A stretch of 64,000 bases of DNA, from contig JAJEGH010000046.1 of the NCBI GenBank assembly GCA_022819985.1, positions 45,993-109,992 of the forward strand, read 5' to 3'. Positions 27,098-35,949 of the stretch are shown here, piece by piece. The notes under the pieces were generated by a model. The model worked only from the letters and a program-made list of their open reading frames with translations, did no database searches and had not been told where the DNA came from. The translations under genes were made by a program, and so were the position numbers. How positions within the stretch are numbered: position 1 is the stretch's first letter; every line of letters starts with the position of its first letter. This DNA is from Alphaproteobacteria bacterium (GTDB taxonomy: Bacteria; Pseudomonadota; Alphaproteobacteria; Bin65).

Positions 27098-28087
27098 ATG
27101 CCCGCCCATCCGCCCCACTCCACCGTCGCCGCCCTGGCCTATGACGGGCTGTGCACCTTCGAGTTCGGCTGCACCTACGAGATTTTCGGCCTGCCCCGGC
27201 CGGAGCTCGACCGGCCCTGGTACCGCTTCGAGGTCTGCGCGGCGGAGCCGGGGCCGCTCCGGGCGGCGGGCGGGCTCGCGGTCCGGGCGCCCGGCGGCCT
27301 GGATGCGATCGAGCGGGCGGATACGGTGATCGTGCCGGGCTGGAAGAGCCCGGAGGCGCCGGCGCCGCCGGCCCTGCTCGCCGCGCTGGCGCGGGTCGTC
27401 GAGCGCGGCGGCCGGCTGGCGTCGATCTGCTCGGGGGCGTTCCTGCTCGCCGCGGCCGGGGTGCTGGACGGCCGCCGCGCGACCACGCACTGGCGCTACA
27501 CCGCGGCGCTGGCGCGGCGCTATCCGCAAATCCGGGTCGATCCGGACGTGCTCTATGTCGACGAGGGCCCGGTCCTTACCTCGGCCGGCAGCGCGGCGGG
27601 GCTCGACCTCTGCCTCCACATGGTGCGCTGCGACCACGGCGCCGCGGTCGCCAACGCCGTCGCCCGGCGGCTGGTGCTCGCACCGCACCGCGACGGCGGC
27701 CAGCGCCAGTTCGTTGAAACCCCCGTTGCCGCCGGCCCGGACGCCGGCCGGCTGGCGAAGCTGCTCGACTGGCTGCCCGGCCATATCGACGAGGCGCACA
27801 GCGTCGCCGATCTTGCCGCGCGGGCGGGCATGAGCGTGCGCAATTTCCAGCGGCGCTTCCGCGAAGCCACGGGCCTGCCGCCGGGCGACTGGCTCAACCG
27901 GCAGCGCGTGGAGCGCGCCCGCCGCCTCGCGGAGACCACGGAGCTGACCGTCGAACAGATCGCGACGCGCGCGGGCTTCGGCAGCGTCGAGACGCTGCGC
28001 CATCACTTCCGGCGCCTGGTCGGCACCGCCCCGACCGACTACCGCCGCACCTTCGGCCGGATCCGGGAGCGAAACGGCCGCGTGTAA
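27098..28087 (+). CDS. GlxA/FtrA-type AraC-family transcriptional regulator
   Basis: The 329-residue protein has a DJ-1/PfpI-like N-terminal domain (about 8-190, with LASICSGAFLLAAAGVLDGR holding the elbow Cys) and a C-terminal AraC double helix-turn-helix (about 225-325: SVADLAARAGMSVRNFQRRF, and ATRAGFGSVETLRHHFRR). This is the FtrA/GlxA architecture; such regulators often control glycine-betaine, amide or nitrogen compound metabolism. It is divergent from the GST gene and no ligand can be deduced. Confidence 0.92.
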   Translation: MPAHPPHSTVAALAYDGLCTFEFGCTYEIFGLPRPELDRPWYRFEVCAAEPGPLRAAGGLAVRAPGGLDAIERADTVIVPGWKSPEAPAPPALLAALARVVERGGRLASICSGAFLLAAAGVLDGRRATTHWRYTAALARRYPQIRVDPDVLYVDEGPVLTSAGSAAGLDLCLHMVRCDHGAAVANAVARRLVLAPHRDGGQRQFVETPVAAGPDAGRLAKLLDWLPGHIDEAHSVADLAARAGMSVRNFQRRFREATGLPPGDWLNRQRVERARRLAETTELTVEQIATRAGFGSVETLRHHFRRLVGTAPTDYRRTFGRIRERNGRV

Positions 28088-28108
28088 GGCGGCCCTTCGA
28101 CCCTTCGA

Positions 28109-28215
28109 CCCTTCGATACGCCCCGGCCTTGGCGGCCGGGGCTACTCAGGATGAGGAAGAGCGGTGTGTTGAGGCAATCGAACCCCCACAACTTCCTCAT
28201 CCCGAGCAGGCGCGC
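28109..28215. repeat. REP-like intergenic palindromic repeat, copy 1
   Basis: Begins CCCTTCGATACG, followed by a perfect 9-bp stem (GCCCCGGCC/GGCCGGGGC with loop TTGGC), then GCTACTCAGGATGAGG, and ends with CCTCATCCCGAGCAGGCGCG. The same architecture recurs at 49426-49543. Confidence 0.8.
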
Positions 28216-28282
28216 CAGTGGCCTGTCCTGAGCTTGTCGAAGGGCCTGCCTTAGCTTGCCGAAGGGGGAGCCAAATTAATCC

Positions 28283-28310
28283 TTGACACGGCGCGAAAGA
28301 ACATTATATG
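28283..28310 (+). promoter_or_regulatory. Sigma-70-type promoter (cassette A)
   Basis: -35 TTGACA at 28283-28288 and -10 TATATG at 28305-28310, spacer 16. The following bases (AACAATCG) resemble those after the promoter at 48796-48824. The expected start is near 28317. Confidence 0.65.
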
Positions 28311-28316
28311 AACAAT

Positions 28317-28551
28317 CGTCATCGGGCGCAGTGCGCCTGCCGGCCGGGCCGGCGACGGCAACGCGCTCCGGAACAGGGCTTGGAAAAAAGTCCTTTGAGG
28401 GCGTAAAAAAATTGCAGACAGACCAGTCTGTCTGAATTAGCTGTGCGGCATAAAAGGTGGATTAATAGATATTTTCTTAATTCTCCGAATTTATTCACGA
28501 ACGATCATGAAAAAACCGGACATGCCGGCCCGTGCGCCGGGTCCGGTTTTT
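28317..28551 (+). ncRNA. Candidate small RNA (promoter to terminator)
   Basis: No gene fits between the promoter at 28283-28310 and the terminator at 28510-28552, yet both signals are strong and face the same way. The interior holds a TetR-type palindrome and no ribosome site with a plausible frame. No known RNA family was recognised. It could equally be an abandoned promoter region whose gene has been lost. Confidence 0.3.
28415..28434. promoter_or_regulatory. TetR-type operator palindrome (cassette A)
   Basis: CAGACAGACCAGTCTGTCTG: 9-bp arms around a central CA. A closely related palindrome lies at 48545-48562; both follow an A-rich run and precede AATT. Confidence 0.65.
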
Positions 28552-28552
28552 C
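28510..28552 (+). terminator. Bidirectional rho-independent terminator
   Basis: AAAAACCGGAC (28511-28521) pairs perfectly with GTCCGGTTTTT (28541-28551), with an inner CCGGC/GCCGG stem. It has a T run on either strand. It sits before the SnoaL-like gene, so that gene must start its transcript after 28552. Confidence 0.8.
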
Positions 28553-28668
28553 CGGGCCGCGTCGAAATCGCTCGCTGGACGAACGGCCGGCCGGCGGGTC
28601 ATGGTCGCGCCCCGTTTCCGCCGCGCTGGAACGCCGCACCGGAGCGCCGCACTGGAAGGGCTGCCATC

Positions 28669-29115
28669 GTGACCGATCCGGATCGTCCCGCCCCCGATCC
28701 TCCCGGGGGGCCGCTCGACCGTTTCGTCCGCGCCTTCTACGACGCGCGCCGGGAAGCGGCCCGCGCCGGCGACCCCGGCCGGCTCGAACCCTTCATCGCG
28801 GACGACGTGCGCTGGCGCGAGCCGGATGTCGGCGCGCATATGGGCGACTTGCGCGGCCGCGACGCGGTGCTCGACATGATCCGCCGGGCGCTCGCAACGA
28901 CCGGCGGCACCTTCGACCTGCGGGTGACCGCGACGGTCGAGACCGGCAGCCATGTCGCCGCCCTCATCGCCTGGTCGGCGGAAAGGGACGGAGAGCGCAT
29001 CGAAGGGCGCGAGCTTGCGGTCTACGAGGTGCGCGACGGCCGCATCGCCGCGGCCCGGTTCCATCCCGAGAATATCGCCGACGACCGGGTCTTCTGGGGC
29101 GAAGGACGGCCCTGA
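28669..29115 (+). CDS. SnoaL/NTF2-like protein
   Basis: From the GTG at 28669 this is 148 residues of NTF2-like fold: RFVRAFYDARREAARAGD (about 16-33), the typical FIADDVRWREPDVG, and a C-terminal YEVRDGRIAAARFHPENI (about 118-135). The family includes SnoaL-type cyclases, ketosteroid isomerases and nitrile-hydrolysis helpers; none can be chosen. The GTG follows GGAAGG at proper spacing. The in-frame ATG at 28507 overlaps a terminator and is rejected as the start. Confidence 0.75.
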   Translation: MTDPDRPAPDPPGGPLDRFVRAFYDARREAARAGDPGRLEPFIADDVRWREPDVGAHMGDLRGRDAVLDMIRRALATTGGTFDLRVTATVETGSHVAALIAWSAERDGERIEGRELAVYEVRDGRIAAARFHPENIADDRVFWGEGRP

Positions 29116-29138
29116 GCGGGCGGAGCCGCCGGCCGCCT

Positions 29139-30611
29139 TCAGCGCCCCTTGATGCGCTCGAAGGCTTCCAGCGCCCTGCGCCGGGCTTCGGTGTGGCCGA
29201 CGATCGGGCGCGGATAGGTTGCGCCCAGCCGCACGCCCGCCGCCTCGAGCGCGCTAGGCGGCGCGTCCCACGGCCGGTGGATCCAGCGGTCCGGCAGGCC
29301 GGCCAGCTCCGGAACGAAGCGGCGGACATAGTCGCCCTGCGGGTCGAACTTCCGGCCCTGGGTGACGGGATTGAAAATGCGAAAATAGGGCGCGGCGTCG
29401 GCGCCGCAGCCGGCGACCCATTGCCAGTTGGCGCTGTTGTTGGCGAGGTCGGCGTCGACCAGCGTGTCCCAGAACCAGGCCGCGCCGGTCTGCCACGGGA
29501 TCAGCAGATGTTTGACCAGGAAGGAGGCCGTGACCATGCGGACCCGGTTGTGCATCCAGCCGGTCTGCCAGAGCTGCCGCATGCCGGCATCGACGAAGGG
29601 ATAGCCGGTGCGCCCCCGCTGCCACGCGCGCAGCGCCGGCGGGTTGTCCTTCCAGTCAAAGTCGGCGAAGCGCGGCTGCAGGGGTTTGTCCGGCAGATCC
29701 GGGAAGTCGGCGAGCAGGTTGCAGCAGAATTCGCGCCAGCCGATTTCGGCGAGGAATTTCCGCGGACCGTCGTCGGCCGGGCCATCGGCCGGGACATCGC
29801 GAGGCGCGGAGCGGGCATGGACGGCGTGCCAGATCTGGCGCGGCCCGATCTCGCCGAAATGCAGGTGCGGCGACAGGCGCGAGACCGCCGGCAGGTCCGG
29901 CCGGTCGCGTTGCGCCGCGTAGCCGTGCAGGCCGTTCGCCAGGAACGCCTGCAGCAGCCGTTGCGCCGTCGCTTCGCCGGGCCGCCACGCGGCGCGCAGG
30001 CCGCCGGCCCAGTCCGGCGCCGTCGGCAGCAGGCCCCAGGAGTCGAGCGGTTCGCTGTGCACGGGGTAGGCCGCCGCCGTTGCGCCGAACGCCGGCTCGG
30101 GCAGGGGCGGCGCCGGCGGGTCCGCCGCCAGGCAGGCGCGCCAGAAGGGCGTGAACACGCGATAGGGTGCGCCGCTTCCGGACAGGACGGTCCCCGGCTC
30201 GAACAGCAGTGCGGCGTTGAAGCTCTCGACCGTGACACCCGCCGCCCGCAAGGCCGCCCGTATCGCGCCGTCGCGCCGGATCGCCCCGGGTTCGTAAAGG
30301 CGGTTCCAGTAGATGCCGCGCGCGCCGGTTTCGGCGACCAGCCGCTCAAGAACCGGACCGGCCGCACCGCGGCGCAGGACGAGTGTCAGGCCATTGGCCG
30401 CAAGGCTCTGCGACAGTGCCGACAGGCTGTGGTGCAGCCACCAGCGGGATGCGCCGCCCGGCGTCCGGCTGCCGGCGCTGTCCCGGTCCAGAATGTAGAC
30501 CGGGACGACCGGCCGCCCCGTGGCCGCCGCGGCGTGGAGGGCGGGATTGTCCGCCAGGCGCAGATCCCGGCGGAACCGGACGATGACCGGCGGGGCGGCA
30601 GACTGCGGCAT
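29139..30611 (-). CDS. phrB: Deoxyribodipyrimidine photo-lyase
   Basis: The 490-residue flavoprotein uses FADH- and light to split cyclobutane pyrimidine dimers. It has the antenna-binding Rossmann N-terminus (VIVRFRRDLRLADNPAL, about 8-24), the helical FAD domain, and the C-terminal signature segment NNSANWQWVAGCGADAAPYF (about 391-410) with photolyase-typical Trp residues. Length is normal for class I CPD photolyases. It is convergent with the SnoaL-like gene. Cryptochrome-like variants exist, but the signature favours repair activity. Confidence 0.93.
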   Translation of the reverse strand: MPQSAAPPVIVRFRRDLRLADNPALHAAAATGRPVVPVYILDRDSAGSRTPGGASRWWLHHSLSALSQSLAANGLTLVLRRGAAGPVLERLVAETGARGIYWNRLYEPGAIRRDGAIRAALRAAGVTVESFNAALLFEPGTVLSGSGAPYRVFTPFWRACLAADPPAPPLPEPAFGATAAAYPVHSEPLDSWGLLPTAPDWAGGLRAAWRPGEATAQRLLQAFLANGLHGYAAQRDRPDLPAVSRLSPHLHFGEIGPRQIWHAVHARSAPRDVPADGPADDGPRKFLAEIGWREFCCNLLADFPDLPDKPLQPRFADFDWKDNPPALRAWQRGRTGYPFVDAGMRQLWQTGWMHNRVRMVTASFLVKHLLIPWQTGAAWFWDTLVDADLANNSANWQWVAGCGADAAPYFRIFNPVTQGRKFDPQGDYVRRFVPELAGLPDRWIHRPWDAPPSALEAAGVRLGATYPRPIVGHTEARRRALEAFERIKGR

Positions 30612-30720
30612 CGGCGGCGTTTCCCCATCCGGTGGTTTTCAAGGCGTCACCCCCGGTTATAGTGCGGCCGGGCCGCCGGACCAGCCCCTACCGTAACCGC
30701 CGAACGACCGAAAATCCGCC

Positions 30721-31626
30721 ATGACCGAAACCGCCGCCGCCGATTCCCATCCCCGCAAGTCGGTCGACCTGCTGGGCTCGACCATGCGCTATGTCGATAC
30801 CGGGGTCGATACCGGGGTCGATACCGGTTCGGGCGAACCGGTCGTGCTGCTCCACGGCAACCCGACCTCGTCCTACCTGTGGCGCAACGTGATCCCCGAA
30901 CTCGCCGGCAGTTTCCGCTGCCTGGCGCCGGACCTGATCGGCATGGGCGAATCGGGCAAGAACCCGTCCGGCGCGTACACCTTCGCCGAGCACAGCAAAT
31001 TCGTCGACGTGTGGCTGGACGCCGTGCTGCCGGACGGCAGGCTGCGCCTCGTCGTCCACGACTGGGGCGGCGCCCTCGGCTTCCACTGGGCGGCGCGCCA
31101 TCCGGACCGGGTCGCCGGCATCGCCTATATGGAAACCGTCGTCTGCCCGGTCCGCTGGGCCGACTGGCCGGAGCAGGCGCGCGGCATCTTCCAGGGCTTC
31201 CGCTCGCCCAAGGGCGAGGATCTGATCCTGAACCGCAACCTGTTCATCGAAGGGGTGCTGCCCCATTCGGTGATGCGCACGCTCTCGGACGCGGAGATGG
31301 ACGCCTACCGCAAGCCCTTTGCCGAGGGCGGCGAGGTGCGCCGGCCGATGCTGACCTGGCCGCGCCAGATTCCCATCGACGGCGAACCGCCGGAGGTCGT
31401 CGCCATCGTCGAGGCCTACGGCGCGGCGCTGAAGGCGAGCCCGATCCCGAAGCTGTTTATCAACGCCGATCCCGGCAGCATCCTGACCGGCCCGGCGCGG
31501 GACTTTTGCCGGACCTGGGCCAACCAGGAGGAGGTGACGGTCAAGGGGCTGCATTTCGTGCAGGAGGATTCGCCGGCCGAAATTGGCGCGGCGTGCAACG
31601 ATTTCTTTATGAGACACGCCGGCTGA
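30721..31626 (+). CDS. Haloalkane dehalogenase
   Basis: The 301-residue alpha/beta hydrolase has all haloalkane dehalogenase positions: nucleophile D114 in VVHDWGGALG, the halide-binding W115 and N47 (HGNPTSS), the acid E138 in IAYMETVV and base H278 in GLHFVQED. This is the HLD-II arrangement. It hydrolyses C-halogen bonds to an alcohol and halide. A 3 x 12-bp repeat (30793-30828) encodes VDTG three times before the lid. It is followed 12 bases later by an enoyl-CoA hydratase gene. Substrate range is unknown. Confidence 0.88.
   Translation: MTETAAADSHPRKSVDLLGSTMRYVDTGVDTGVDTGSGEPVVLLHGNPTSSYLWRNVIPELAGSFRCLAPDLIGMGESGKNPSGAYTFAEHSKFVDVWLDAVLPDGRLRLVVHDWGGALGFHWAARHPDRVAGIAYMETVVCPVRWADWPEQARGIFQGFRSPKGEDLILNRNLFIEGVLPHSVMRTLSDAEMDAYRKPFAEGGEVRRPMLTWPRQIPIDGEPPEVVAIVEAYGAALKASPIPKLFINADPGSILTGPARDFCRTWANQEEVTVKGLHFVQEDSPAEIGAACNDFFMRHAG
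30793..30828. repeat. 3 x 12-bp in-frame repeat in the dehalogenase gene
   Basis: GTCGATACCGGG occurs three times in tandem (30793-30804, 30805-30816, 30817-30828), encoding VDTG-VDTG-VDTG near the N-terminus. Confidence 0.9.
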
Positions 31627-31638
31627 GGAGGCGCAGCG

Positions 31639-32439
31639 ATGAGCGAAAGACTGGTCGAACTGGAGATTGCCGACGGCGTCGCCCTGGTGACCATGAACCG
31701 TCCGAAGGCGCTGAACGCGCTCAACCGGGACATGACCCGTGCCCTGGTCGAGACGATCAATCCGCTGGAATACGACCCGGACGTGTGCTGTGTCGTCATC
31801 CGCGGCGGCGACCATTTCATGGCCGGCGGCGACCTCAAGACCTTCCACGCCATGCTTGGCCGGCCGCGCCGGGACAATCTCGTGGCGATCGAAGCCTTCG
31901 TTCACGAGGTCCACAGCCTCATCATCGCCATCCGGCGGATGCCCAAGCCGGTGGTCGCATCGGTGAGCGGCGCCTGCGCCGGCTTCGGGCTCAGCTTCAT
32001 GTGCGCGGCCGACCTCGCCATCGCGGCGGAGGACAGCTACTACACGCTGGCCTACACCCTGATCGGCACCAGCCCGGACGGCGGTTCGACCTACGCGTTG
32101 CCGCGGCTGGTCGGGCTCAAGAAAGCGGCCGAGCTGGCCCTGCTGGGCGACCGCTTCGACGCGGCCACGGCCAAGGACTACGGCCTGGTCAACTGGGTCG
32201 TGCCGGCGGCCGACCTGACGGCCGAGACGGAGAAGCTGGCAGCCCGTCTGGCCGCCGGCCCGACCGTCGCCTACGGGCGGACAAAGGCGCTGCTGCAACG
32301 CTCGCTCGACAATCCGCTGGAGCGGCAGCTGCAGCTCGAGGCGGAGAATTTTTCGGCCTGCGCCGTCGGACCGGACTTTGCCGAAGGCGTCACCGCCTTC
32401 GTGGAAAAGCGCAAGCCGGCCTTTACCGGCAAGGCCTGA
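31639..32439 (+). CDS. Enoyl-CoA hydratase/isomerase family protein
   Basis: The 266-residue crotonase-fold protein has the oxyanion-hole GGDHFMAGGDLKTFH segment (about 56-70) and the second loop VSGACAGFGLSFMCAADLAI (about 111-130). The usual catalytic Glu positions are not obvious (SYYTLAYTLIGTSPDGG), so isomerase or a different acyl-CoA activity is possible. It lies 12 bases after the dehalogenase gene in the same orientation and probably shares its transcript. Confidence 0.88.
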   Translation: MSERLVELEIADGVALVTMNRPKALNALNRDMTRALVETINPLEYDPDVCCVVIRGGDHFMAGGDLKTFHAMLGRPRRDNLVAIEAFVHEVHSLIIAIRRMPKPVVASVSGACAGFGLSFMCAADLAIAAEDSYYTLAYTLIGTSPDGGSTYALPRLVGLKKAAELALLGDRFDAATAKDYGLVNWVVPAADLTAETEKLAARLAAGPTVAYGRTKALLQRSLDNPLERQLQLEAENFSACAVGPDFAEGVTAFVEKRKPAFTGKA

Positions 32440-32483
32440 CCCCCGCCGGACGGGCCTGAAGCGCAGCGGGGCGCCAGACGGCC

Positions 32484-33230
32484 GTGAGCGCAACCTTTCT
32501 CGACGTTCCGCTCTATGGTTTCGCCGCCATTCTCCTGGCGACGCTGCTCGGCGGCATCCTGCGCGGCTTCACCGGCGGCGCCGGAGCGGTCGTCGTCGTC
32601 ATGCCGGTGCTGAGCGCCTTCGTCGGCGCGCGGGAGGCGGTGCCGGTCGGCGTCAGCCTGATGCTGCTGACCGGCATCCAGCTCGGCCCCAGGGCGATCC
32701 GCGACGCCGATCTGCGCGAGACGCTGATCCTCAGCGCCGCCTGCGCGCTGCTGATACCGGCCGGCGCCTGGCTGCTGTTCACCCTGGACGAAGACCTGAT
32801 GCGCCGCGCCGTCGCCGGCATCGCCATCCTGTTCGCAGCGATCCTGCTCACCGGCTGGCGCCATACCGGGCGGCGCGGGCCCGCCGCGGCCGGCCTCGCC
32901 GGCGGGTTGAGCGGCCTGATCAGCGGTGCGGTCGGCATGGGCGGGCCGCCGATGTTCCTCTACGTCATGTCCGGCACGGCGCCGGCCCACGTCCAGCGCG
33001 GCACGATCGCGCTCTCCAGCTCGATCACCCCGGTCGTCACCCTGATCGCGATGGCGGTCGCCGGGGCCTTCGTGCCGCGGGTCTTCTGGCTGATCGCGAT
33101 ACTGGCGCCGCTCTTCGTCTTCGGCACCTGGGCCGGCACGCGCTTTTTCGGTCGGGTCGACGAGGCCCTGTTCCGGCGCTTGTCGCTTGGCGCGATGATC
33201 GTCGTTTCGACGCTGGTGCTGTTTCTTTAG
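32484..33230 (+). CDS. TauE/SafE family sulfite exporter-type membrane protein
   Basis: The 248-residue integral membrane protein of the TauE/SafE family has two repeats each with a GGxxRGFTGGAGA-type motif (about 24-36 and GAVGMGGPPMFLY around 149-161) and seven or eight predicted helices. The family exports sulfite or organosulfonates and related anions. It starts with GTG, 44 bases after the hydratase gene, so it may be in the same operon. Substrate is unassigned. Confidence 0.85.
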   Translation: MSATFLDVPLYGFAAILLATLLGGILRGFTGGAGAVVVVMPVLSAFVGAREAVPVGVSLMLLTGIQLGPRAIRDADLRETLILSAACALLIPAGAWLLFTLDEDLMRRAVAGIAILFAAILLTGWRHTGRRGPAAAGLAGGLSGLISGAVGMGGPPMFLYVMSGTAPAHVQRGTIALSSSITPVVTLIAMAVAGAFVPRVFWLIAILAPLFVFGTWAGTRFFGRVDEALFRRLSLGAMIVVSTLVLFL

Positions 33231-33240
33231 ACGCCGCGCC

Positions 33241-34131
33241 TCAACCGGGTCCGCCGATCCGACCCCCGATCCGACCCCCGATCCGACAGGCGGCGATCCA
33301 CCAGGCGGGGTGCGCTGCTGCGATGGTGCGGGCCGCGGCGTCCGCTTCGGCTTCGCTGCCGAACAGGCCGAAGCAGGTGGCGCCGCTGCCCGACATGCGC
33401 GCCAGCCGGACGCCCGATGCGGTACGCAAGGCCGTCAGGACGTTCGCAATTTCCGGCACGAGCCCAATAGCCGGCCTCTCGAGATCGTTGCGGTTGGGTC
33501 CGGCGCGCGCCGCGAGGTCGCCGTCCCGAAGTCCGGCCGGCGGCGAGAACCGGCCGGCGAGGGCGCCGAAGACGGCGCCGGTCGGCACCGCCGCGCCCGG
33601 ATTGACCAGGACCGCCGGCGCGGGCGGCGGCGGGGGCGCCAGCGGCATCAGCGTTTCGCCGATCCCGGTCATCCGGACGGTCCGGCCCGCAAGGCAGACC
33701 GGCACGTCGGCGCCCAGATCGAGGGCCAGCCTCGCCAGTTCGTCTTCGCCGATATCGGCCTGCCACAGCCGGGCGCACAGGCGGAGCGCCGCCGCCGCAT
33801 CGGCAGAGCCACCGCCGATACCCGCGGCGACCGGCAGGTTCTTTTCCAAGTGCAGCGCAGCTCCCGCCGGGACGCCGCACCGGGCGGCCAGCGCCCGTGC
33901 CGCGCAGAGCACGAGATTGTCGCCGCCGGTTTCAAGCGCCCCGGCAAACGGTCCGGAGACCGTCAGGCTCAGCGCCTCCGCCGGCGCTCCGGTCAGACGG
34001 TCGCCGATGTCGGCGAAAGCCACCAGGCTGTCCAGTTCGTGGTAGCCGTCCGTCCGGCGGCCGGTCACATGGAGCCACAGGTTGATCTTGGCCGGGGCGA
34101 AAGCCCGAAGCGCCGAAGCGGGCGGCGGCAT
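33241..34131 (-). CDS. ispE: 4-diphosphocytidyl-2-C-methyl-D-erythritol kinase
   Basis: The 296-residue GHMP kinase of the MEP isoprenoid pathway phosphorylates CDP-methylerythritol. It has the start [20 protein letters not shown] (about 12-31), the ATP motif [20 protein letters not shown] (about 103-122) and DVPVCL. The C-terminus ends in [14 protein letters not shown], made by a 3 x 12-bp repeat (33254-33289) with no function expected. It follows the TPR gene after 42 bases, in a run ETF-QO, TPR, ispE. Confidence 0.95.
   Translation of the reverse strand: MPPPASALRAFAPAKINLWLHVTGRRTDGYHELDSLVAFADIGDRLTGAPAEALSLTVSGPFAGALETGGDNLVLCAARALAARCGVPAGAALHLEKNLPVAAGIGGGSADAAAALRLCARLWQADIGEDELARLALDLGADVPVCLAGRTVRMTGIGETLMPLAPPPPPAPAVLVNPGAAVPTGAVFGALAGRFSPPAGLRDGDLAARAGPNRNDLERPAIGLVPEIANVLTALRTASGVRLARMSGSGATCFGLFGSEAEADAAARTIAAAHPAWWIAACRIGGRIGGRIGGPG
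33254..33289. repeat. 3 x 12-bp in-frame repeat at the ispE 3' end
   Basis: CCGATCCGACCC repeats three times (33254-33265, 33266-33277, 33278-33289; the last copy ends AG). Read on the minus strand it encodes [12 protein letters not shown], the last residues of IspE. Confidence 0.9.
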
Positions 34132-34173
34132 GGCCAGGCTATCTCCGGGCTTCCCGGTGTGCAGCGGGGCGCC

Positions 34174-35949
34174 CTACTGGCGCTGAGCGGGCCTGAAGGA
34201 CGGCAGGCCCTCCCGGAGCCGCTGTTCGATCGTCCTGCGGTCGGCCTCTTCGGGGCCGAGCCACAGCGCCCGGCGCCACTGGAAACGCGCTTCGTGCCGC
34301 CGCCCGGCGCGCCAATAGGCATCGCCCAGATGCTGATTGATGATCGGGTCGTGGGGCCGCAGCTCGGTCGCCCGCTCCAGATGCCGGACAGCCGCCTCGA
34401 AATTGCCCAGGCGATATTCGACCCAGCCGACGGAATCGACGATGTAGCCGTCGTTCGGCCGCTTACGGACCGCCTCCTCCAGCATCGCGCGCGCCCGCTC
34501 CAGCTGCTCGCCCCGGTCGACCCACGAATAGGCGAGATAGTTCAGCACATAGGGCTGGCCCGGATTGAGCTTCAGGGCGCGCAGGAAATCCCGTTCGGCA
34601 CGCGGCCACTGCCCTGAGCGCTCCAGCGCAATGCCCCGGGCGTAAAGCAGGTTCCAGTGCCGTGGCGCGATGTCGGCGATGCGTTCATACGCCCGGTCAT
34701 AGGCAACGACCGCCTCGGCGAACGCCGATTGGCTGCGATGCACGTTGCCCAAGAGCCAGAGGGCGTCGAAACGCCCGGGCATCTCGGCCGCCATCTTTTC
34801 CAGAATGGCGGAAGACTCGTCGTATCGTTCCAGTTCGACCAGCGCGGCGGCTGCGGATTTGCGCGCCTCCCAGCTGTAGACGCTCCCGGATTCGAGCGAC
34901 CGGAATACCGCGACGGCGTCGCGGTGGCGGCCGTCGCCGTCCAGCACGGTGCCGAGGGCGAAGGTCGACGCCGCATCGCGCGGCCGCATCCAGACGGCAA
35001 GCCGCGCCAGCGGCAGGGCCTGCTCCGGCCGGTCGGCCAGGTTGAGCGCGCTCGCCACGTTGAGCAGGGCCTCGGCCGCGCCGTCGGCCGGCGAGCCGAC
35101 CGGAGGCGCAACCGGCGCATCCGTCTCGTAGCGCGCCCGCAGCAGCCTACCGGTCATCGAGTCGGGGTTGACGGCCAGAAACCGGTCGATCGTCTCGAGT
35201 CCCGCTGCCGCATCGCCGGTCCGGAACAGGAAGTTGGACCGGGTCTCGGTCACCCGCAGCGATCCGATCGCCGGGGCCGTCGTCACCGCCGCGTAGGCTT
35301 CCGCGGCGCGTTGCGGCCGGCCGGCAACATCCAGCAGATAGGCCCGGTGCAGCAGCCGGAACGGGCGGAACTGCACGATCTCTTCCAGATCGCGGTGCTC
35401 GTCCAGCGCCAGATCCGGATCCTTGTGGCGGCCGAAGGCCATCCAGGCGCGGAGCAAGGGCAGCAGAAGCCGCATGACATTGTCGTGCCCGATCCGGTCG
35501 AGATGCTTCTGCGCGGCGCCGAACCGCCCCTGCTTCGCTGCGTCCAGGGCGAGCACCAGGCGGGCCATGGTCGGGCCGTTGGACAGCGCGGCGATCTTAC
35601 GGGCGGCGGCCGTCGCGCGTTCCATCCGGCCCGCCAGCACATGGGAGCGCAGGGCCAGGATCAGGAACCGGAGGCGGTTGCGCGCCTCCGGGGCCGCGGT
35701 TTCGAAATAGGCCGATGCGCGGCCGGAATCCTTGCGGCGCGATGCGTGAAGCGCCGAAAGATAGGCGCCCCAAGCGGTAGTCGGCGGCGGCGGCGACGGC
35801 GCAGCGCCGGTCCGGCCCGCGGCCGACGCAGGAGCGGCCTGCGCGAACGCGAGCCATAACGCCAGGGCCGGCAAGGCCGCCCCGAGCCCGGCGGCGCGCA
35901 GCAGGCCGGGCCGCGCGCGTCCCTCACATGTTCGGATAGTTCGGTCCAC
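34174..35949 (-). CDS. Tetratricopeptide-repeat protein, exported
   Basis: From a GTG at 35949 the protein has about 591 residues. It opens with a basic stretch, then a hydrophobic signal-like segment (LGAALPALALWLAFAQAAPASA), and continues with TPR-like helices. Clear repeats in the C-terminal third include HWNLLYARGIALERSGQWPRA, YVLNYLAYSWVDRGEQLERA, YIVDSVGWVEYRLGNFEAAV and PIINQHLGDAYWRAGRRHEA. TPR proteins of this type in Alphaproteobacteria are found next to ETF-QO and ispE; function unknown. The start overlaps the ETF-QO 3' end by about 26 bases; another start nearby is possible. Confidence 0.8.
   Translation of the reverse strand: MDRTIRTCEGRARPGLLRAAGLGAALPALALWLAFAQAAPASAAGRTGAAPSPPPPTTAWGAYLSALHASRRKDSGRASAYFETAAPEARNRLRFLILALRSHVLAGRMERATAAARKIAALSNGPTMARLVLALDAAKQGRFGAAQKHLDRIGHDNVMRLLLPLLRAWMAFGRHKDPDLALDEHRDLEEIVQFRPFRLLHRAYLLDVAGRPQRAAEAYAAVTTAPAIGSLRVTETRSNFLFRTGDAAAGLETIDRFLAVNPDSMTGRLLRARYETDAPVAPPVGSPADGAAEALLNVASALNLADRPEQALPLARLAVWMRPRDAASTFALGTVLDGDGRHRDAVAVFRSLESGSVYSWEARKSAAAALVELERYDESSAILEKMAAEMPGRFDALWLLGNVHRSQSAFAEAVVAYDRAYERIADIAPRHWNLLYARGIALERSGQWPRAERDFLRALKLNPGQPYVLNYLAYSWVDRGEQLERARAMLEEAVRKRPNDGYIVDSVGWVEYRLGNFEAAVRHLERATELRPHDPIINQHLGDAYWRAGRRHEARFQWRRALWLGPEEADRRTIEQRLREGLPSFRPAQRQ

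Larger units (their letters stand above)
28088..28668. other. Intergenic region with repeat, promoter, operator and terminator
   Basis: 581 bases without a convincing gene. In order: three tandem CCCTTCGA units (from 28093), a REP-like palindromic repeat, a sigma-70-type promoter (28283-28310), a TetR-type palindrome (28415-28434) and a bidirectional terminator (28510-28552), then about 100 bases leading to the SnoaL-like gene. A transcript from the promoter to the terminator would be about 235 bases and is a small-RNA candidate. Confidence 0.55.

Noticed and set aside
28088..28260. CRISPR-like tandem repeats
   Set aside because: CCCTTCGA units are directly adjacent without spacers and belong to a REP-like repeat.
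28507..28668. Extended N-terminus of the SnoaL-like protein from the ATG at 28507
   Set aside because: The ATG lies in the stem of a bidirectional terminator and the added sequence has no fold; the GTG at 28669 has a proper ribosome site.
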